Shown here piece by piece: positions 59,026-64,000 of a DNA stretch of 64,000 bases (the stretch's first letter is position 1; every line of letters starts with the position of its first letter). The stretch is from Stichopus chloronotus (lineage: Eukaryota; Echinodermata; Holothuroidea; Aspidochirotida; Stichopodidae), in NCBI GenBank assembly GCA_021234535.1, contig CM037833.1:22716719-22780718 (forward strand). Direction: 5' to 3'. Under the pieces are notes generated by a model, which had not been told where the DNA came from, did no database searches, and worked only from the letters and a program-made list of their open reading frames with translations. Made by a program: the position numbers and the translations under genes.

Positions 59026-60800
59026 CTAGTATTATCGTAATAACAGAGAACAAAAGTAATCATTTTGTATTGTCATTCCTGCCGCGAGGCATTTCAGTAC
59101 TAGAATAGCTAGTGGTGTCATAGTGCTATATGTGTGCTATTAGTTTATTTCTTAAAGTGCGTTGCAATTCTTTTTCGCCACCGTCAACTGTTCAATTGCT
59201 CTACATATCTTGTTTGTATCAGCACTTTTATATCAAGAAGTGAAGCCGACCACCAGTCCCATTAAAATAAGGTGTAGAGCAACGGTAGACCATTTTCAGG
59301 TCAGTGGTAGAAAGTGATGTCGCTATTGATGTATTAAAATTGGTGTGAGCATTTCTACCTGGAGTATATAGCGAACAAGCTATTTCTTGTAGTCATCCCA
59401 TTTGATTATAAATATAAACAAATTAACCACCCTACCTCAACAGAATAAAAGTTTTAACTGTTGTCATAATAACAATTGTATAATTCCATTACCTTACAGC
59501 AATCTTCCATTATCCGCTCTCAAACTTGTCCCACCAGCGTATCTCCCACTTTTTCATATGCTATCATACATGTTTTAGTTTACAGCTTAGACTGCCTGAG
59601 TGCACATGTATGGGAGCATACAAGTATACGGTAGCGTACAGACTAGGCAAATTCTCTACACATCACTACTTCTCTTACACCTAATCCTCACAAAGTTTCC
59701 TTAATGTGCTAAAATCGTTTCTCGAGAACACCCTTGTCTGCATGATAGAACATGAGGTGATATCGAAACATACCATCATGGTTAGGACTTAGAAATCTTA
59801 TCATGTATGATACCATGTGAAGACTGGCTGCGTCGTATGCCTTCATGAATGAATATTGTCTAATGCAAATTTATGACGTCAAGAGAGGGTTTGAATAATA
59901 TGTCATATGTTATCCTTTGTTTACTTAACATTTATTTCAAGGGCACTGGAGAACTTTAGATCCCCAAGGGTTTTATTTGGATGAATGTGTTTTTTCTTAA
60001 CAAATATTGACGTCACTTGCTTATGTAAAACCCAGTAATTTATTACGATAAGATGTGTATGTATGTATATACGTTGGACTTGGTGACGGTAGGTCAGCTA
60101 AGGTGATAGGAACTGGCATCGTAAAGTTGGATATGTTGCAGAATGTTGAATTGCGCACTATGACATATCTTGCACAAAGTGCTACGTGTTCCAGATCCTG
60201 ACCGATTGAATACTTTGGGACTAGATTTGTTACAAAGGTTATTCTTCAGAACATGGTATTTACTATTATGATATTTTTTTCACCGGATGTGAGATTTGAA
60301 TCTATTAGAAGTTTACTGGACTTTTCAGGGCAAATAATATATTCGTGCAGCAGAATGTTGAGCCTTTTAACATGGAAAGTTAAATGAGAAAATGAGGGTA
60401 TGAAAATTGAGGAGAAAACAAAACTGGTTTGTAAATTAAAAAGATCATTGCATAGCCCATTGCATGGCTCCTCGGTATTGAAACCAAGTGTTATCATAGT
60501 TCATGTTGTTAAATGGATTCAGTCAAAGTGATTCTACTCCATGTTTATTTTATATGTATAGTTCCCATTATTATCTGATCCCTATACGTAGTATACAGGG
60601 AGGAAATATTGTACTTACATGACACTTGAATGGTAGCCCATCTTACACCCCATGTAGTGTTCAACCGAAACTTAGTGGGCCAGTAGCTCTTATATGGGAA
60701 TACCCCATCGTATACAAATGACATGGATCGGGATTTGCCAATGGGGGTAGGGGTCCAAATGTGTGTGCGGGTGTGAGTGTGTGTATACAACCGAACTTGC
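59026..60800. other. Unassigned DNA with one MITE arm
   Basis: Apart from the MITE arm at 59678-59780 and a GT-rich run before 60800 (the leading part of family B), nothing is recognisable. The frame at 60246-60497 (minus) shows no domain. Confidence 0.45.
59678..59780 (+). repeat. Single arm of the palindromic MITE
   Basis: CACCTAATCCTCACAAAGTT followed by GTGCTAAAATCGTTTCTCGA and GATAGAACATGAGGTGATAT. It aligns with the inverted right arm of the 6676-6954 MITE. The second arm is missing or reduced to CATGTATGATA words near 59805. Confidence 0.7.
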
Positions 60801-61560
60801 GTCACGATCTCCTCCTAGACGGTGAATCGGATGAAACTCAAACTTGATGGGTGCACAAGTATAGGATGTGGTAAGTCAAATAAACTGCAAATTTGGTTTG
60901 TAGGTGCCCGGGTTTGTGGCATAGTGTCCACTCGAATGAAAAAAAGGTAAAAGGTCATAAGTCGTTAATTTTTTTTTGTTTAGCGTTATCCTTGTGTGAA
61001 TATCCTAAGAGTTGTAAGACTACCATATCGAGGCAGAAGAGGACACAAGAATTTTCAAAAATATTAATGACGTCACCGCTTCAAACGTCACGTGATTAAA
61101 TGTAACATTGGCAGAAATGCTCCAAAAAGTGTGTTATCATCTCCTCCTAGACGGAACGTCGGGTAAACTTCAAACTTGGTGGGTAGTTGCCCGGGTATGA
61201 AGAATAGTGTCAGCCCGCTCAAAACATCATAGGTCAAGGGTCAAGTTTCACAGGTCATGAAAACGAAAAAGAAATTTTTAGCATTTTCTCGATGTGTGAA
61301 TACTCTAAGACTTCCAACGTAACCATATATAGGAAGAAGAGGACAAATTTTTGAAAAACAAAATGGAAAAAATATCGATGACGCCACGAGGTTAAAGTTC
61401 ACATAATTAAAGGTCAAAACGGTAAAAATGTCCTGACAAAGTGTGTCTCGAACTCCTGTTATACGACAAGCCGGATGGTGGGCGGGTGCATGAGTTTGAG
61501 CTGTAGTGTCTGCCTAACTGATGATGTCGCAGGTCAAAGGCAATGGTTATGATTACTGTA
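60770..61560 (+). repeat. Repeat family B array, copy 2
   Basis: ATCTCCTCCTAGACGG starts at 60807 and again at 61139 (332-base step), and a decayed AACTCCTGTTATACGAC start lies near 61449. Units share CAAACTTG(A/G)TGGGT, ATAGTGTC, a GGTCA(T/A)(A/G)(A/G)G series and a REAGAGGACA-type block (AGGCAGAAGAGGACA / AGGAAGAAGAGGACA). CGATAGGGATGAGATG occurs downstream at 62108, as after the 32-kb copy. Confidence 0.75.
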
Positions 61561-62160
61561 ATGCATAATATAGTGTTACGTACTGGTAGTAGAAGGTGTC
61601 AACATAACTTTTCCATATTTACATTTCCATGAATGTGACACGGTATTTCAAGCGATAAAACTACTTCTTGGCTGAGTGTTTACGTCTGGTACGTCGATGT
61701 CATTTCCCGTGAGTTGATAATACCTTCACTCAGTATATGCTTACATTATATACATGAACAGATCTACTGCATAATTGTTCAAGAATTGTAGATGTTTACG
61801 GACTGTAAAGCAAATATGAGGCCGCGCATAACGCGCTTTCAGGGCAATAAAAGGATCCACAGTGAAGGGGCGTGCTGATATGAGGAATACTCTGACGTTC
61901 ACCTGTTGTCGGGGAACACTTGGGACGCACGGCTGATATCTAGATACATGTGTACGTGCATGCAGCTTAGTGGCGATCGATCCTTACACCGTGCATTGCA
62001 ATACTATATCATTAAGTAACTTGAATATTCAACACTTGTGTCCACGACGAGCAGGCTGAATCATTGGAGGATTATACAACACAGTGTACTTAGGGGGTTA
62101 GTAAAACGATAGGGATGAGATGAGTAACACCGTAACACCGTGGATCGGCTTCTTGTATAA
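61561..62160. other. Short unassigned stretch
   Basis: No gene seen. Ends with the shared CGATAGGGATGAGATG / GTGGATCGGCTTCTTG block of families A and B (62108-62155). Confidence 0.45.
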
Positions 62161-62164
62161 TTTC

Positions 62165-63110
62165 AGCGTATGCCGATGATGGTCTAATTTTACTTTCAGC
62201 TTCACTTGAAGAAATGAGCTATTTTAGAAAAAGAAGAGTCATCAAAATACTTTTTTAAGTATATGAAAGACGTGGGTCCTCCACGTTATTGCTTGGGAGT
62301 TTCTGTAGAATGTATTCCTGACAAAGAAAAGATTGGTACTAATCAGAAAGTGTGATTTGAAAAACTGTGTTCGTAGTAACACGAGAGGTGATATACATGT
62401 GTGTTTTCCTGCATACGTAATGTAAAACGTTGGGGAAAATGGTGGCATCAGTAAACCAGTTGATAAAAGTCAATATCAGTCTACGTTTAGAAGTCATCTG
62501 TATGCTGCCGTTGGTAAAAGATTAGATGTTGTTCCGACGGCACTCGTGGTATCAAAGTATAATTCAAATCCAAACGAAGCTCACCCAACAGCTGTGAACA
62601 GGACTTTACTCTTAATCTTAAATGTACAATGAATTTTTCTTCGAGATATGAGAAGGGGTCAGAGCGGAACCTGGTAGGGATCTGGTGCAGAGATGTAGAC
62701 GGTTAACCTCTGGAAACCTCTTTTGATGTCAGATGGTGTAATTTCTTGGCTTAGTAGAAGAAGAAGTTCAGCGTCTCTGCCAACAGTAAAAATAGAGTAT
62801 AAAGTGCAATGCTCAGGTTCGCAAGAAACCGTGTGGTCAAGAGGCCTATCTTTGTATGCAAGGAGAAGAAAAAAAAACCAGATGAGTCAGCAACCACCGC
62901 ATATGTGGACAATACTACTGCTATGGCCAAAAAACTAGTACTATTGCTACGACCAAATATCTGGTAAGCAGTCAAGAACGTAGCACATCGATATTAAATT
63001 TCAATTTGTTTGAGAATTTGTTGTTAAATATCTTGTTGAATTAAATTATTGCCCCACTGAGCATATGCCAGCGGATATGTTGACAAAACTGAAAGAGTCT
63101 GAACAGTTAC
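62165..63110 (+). pseudogene. Ty1/Copia RT-RNase H remnant
   Basis: The plus strand shows, in shifting frames, YADDGLILLSASLEEMSYF (the RT catalytic YxDD region), MKDVGPPRYCLGVSVECIPD, SQYQSTFRSHLYAAVGKRLD, VVSKYNSNPNEAHPTAVNRT, GVISWLSRRRSSASLPTVKI followed by EYKVQCSGSQETVW, and finally CPTEHMPADMLTK. These are, in order, the end of RT and the RNase H of a Copia polyprotein, whose integrase lies upstream of RT and is not found here. Frameshifts and stops are numerous. No LTR was recognised, though the 3' one would lie within ~1 kb downstream. Confidence 0.82.
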
Positions 63111-64000
63111 GTTGCATATACATGCATCTTTGCGTACTTTCTGGTAATCTTTTATGTACTTGTGTGTTAAACCAATATCTAAAAGGAAATATCAAATTAT
63201 TCGTGAGAAATTGGGATTGTCCAACAGACTGTTCGCTCAGTGTTACCGTTGAAAAATGGAACATAGCTCTCAGTATGTGGTTCTTTGCTTAGCTGCCCAT
63301 CACATATTCTTATGTTAGTCATTCAGTATTCTCACAGGAACGTGTGCTCTCTTTTGTTTTTTATATTCTACTTTATGTTGTGTATTCCTACAGCATGGTT
63401 CAAACCATCATAAAGCTTACCTGTGTTCAGAGGCTTTGTCTATCATGCTGTCTATGCGTTGTCAGCTATTTCTCTAACAGATCTCAGAAATCTCAATCAG
63501 CAGCCTATAAATAAGCTTTGAAACCCCTGCTCCCTGACCCAGGGGGATCCCCAGACTCTGAGTCAACTTAATGTTTGGTTTGATGGTAATAAAATAAATC
63601 TACATATAGGAGAAATTAACTACACTTTATCTCATGTTTATTTTGATGGATTACAATATACAATCGTCTTTTACAAAATAAAACCAAACGATCTTGATGC
63701 TTTTTATTCTAAGCTAAAGTATGCTATTTAAATTTAAGGCAGAGATAATGTAAGCGTCGAATCTCTCTTCAAGTCCCGCAAAACAGGCAATTAAAATACA
63801 AAGAAAATGTACTCGCTCTTTCACTGACCTCTTGTGTAGACGTAATTATTTACTTCCGACAAAGGACATGCAGTTCTTCTATTTGTTGATTTATGCACAA
63901 TTGTTGTAATAGTACTTTACCAAAATGAGATTTCCAAAGCTGTTAGCCACTCTACTGCTTAAAATTATCCCACCAATATTAGTAGTAGCAAACTTATCTG
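63111..64000. other. Downstream of the Copia remnant, unassigned
   Basis: No gene seen. If the Copia 3' LTR survives it should start here, but I find no second copy to define it. Confidence 0.4.

Noticed and set aside
1..64000. CRISPR array, operons or bacterial signals
   Set aside because: The tandem arrays have no spacers, the genes have introns and the mobile elements are eukaryotic.

Overview
The window looks like nuclear DNA of an animal, most likely a marine invertebrate deuterostome (echinoderm or relative). It is AT-rich and intron-dominated. No long ORF, rRNA, tRNA or CRISPR array was seen. It holds remnants of Penelope-like, Ty1/Copia, Ty3/Gypsy, several LINE and THAP/DDE elements, and short TAGGCCTAGGCC-type strings that I associate with echinoderm-like genomes. 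The taxon call is an inference with moderate to low confidence. Host genes appear only as short exons between repeats. || Layout. 1-11.9 kb: mostly unassigned DNA, a possible exon (6.4 kb), a 279-bp palindromic MITE (6.68-6.95 kb), and a frameshifted GIY-YIG tail of a Penelope-like element (10.3-10.7 kb). 11.95-19.47 kb: the most striking object, a ~7.5-kb foldback-type element. Its matching CCCAG(C/A)AAACACAAAA ends face inward, and each arm is a tandem array of ~146-bp units in opposite orientation around ~4.7 kb of non-repetitive DNA. 23.85-24.59 kb: a small gene-like locus of three phase-matched exons and two ~100-nt introns, apparently encoding a short secreted helical protein that I do not recognise. 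33.6-50.5 kb: a plus-strand multi-exon gene with an SH3-like exon and phase-0 exons at 38.2, 49.0 and possibly 50.4 kb. Its introns contain a THAP/DDE transposase pseudogene, two LINE fragments and interspersed repeats. || 51.2-55.0 kb: a decayed minus-strand Ty3/Gypsy pol, internally deleted, split by a CR1/L2-like LINE and carrying a 204-bp in-frame tandem duplication. 56-64 kb: a copy of repeat family A, a minus-strand Ig-like candidate exon (58.8-59.0 kb), a tandem array of repeat family B (60.8-61.5 kb) and a Ty1/Copia RT/RNase H remnant (62.2-63.1 kb). || How the parts relate. All recognisable mobile proteins are broken by stops, frameshifts or deletions. The coherent host signals are the 24-kb three-exon locus and the SH3 gene. 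The repeats form families with several copies inside the window (family A at 40, 46 and 57 kb; family B at 32, 38 and 61 kb; the MITE at 6.7 and 59.7 kb), so some conclusions can be tested within this sequence.
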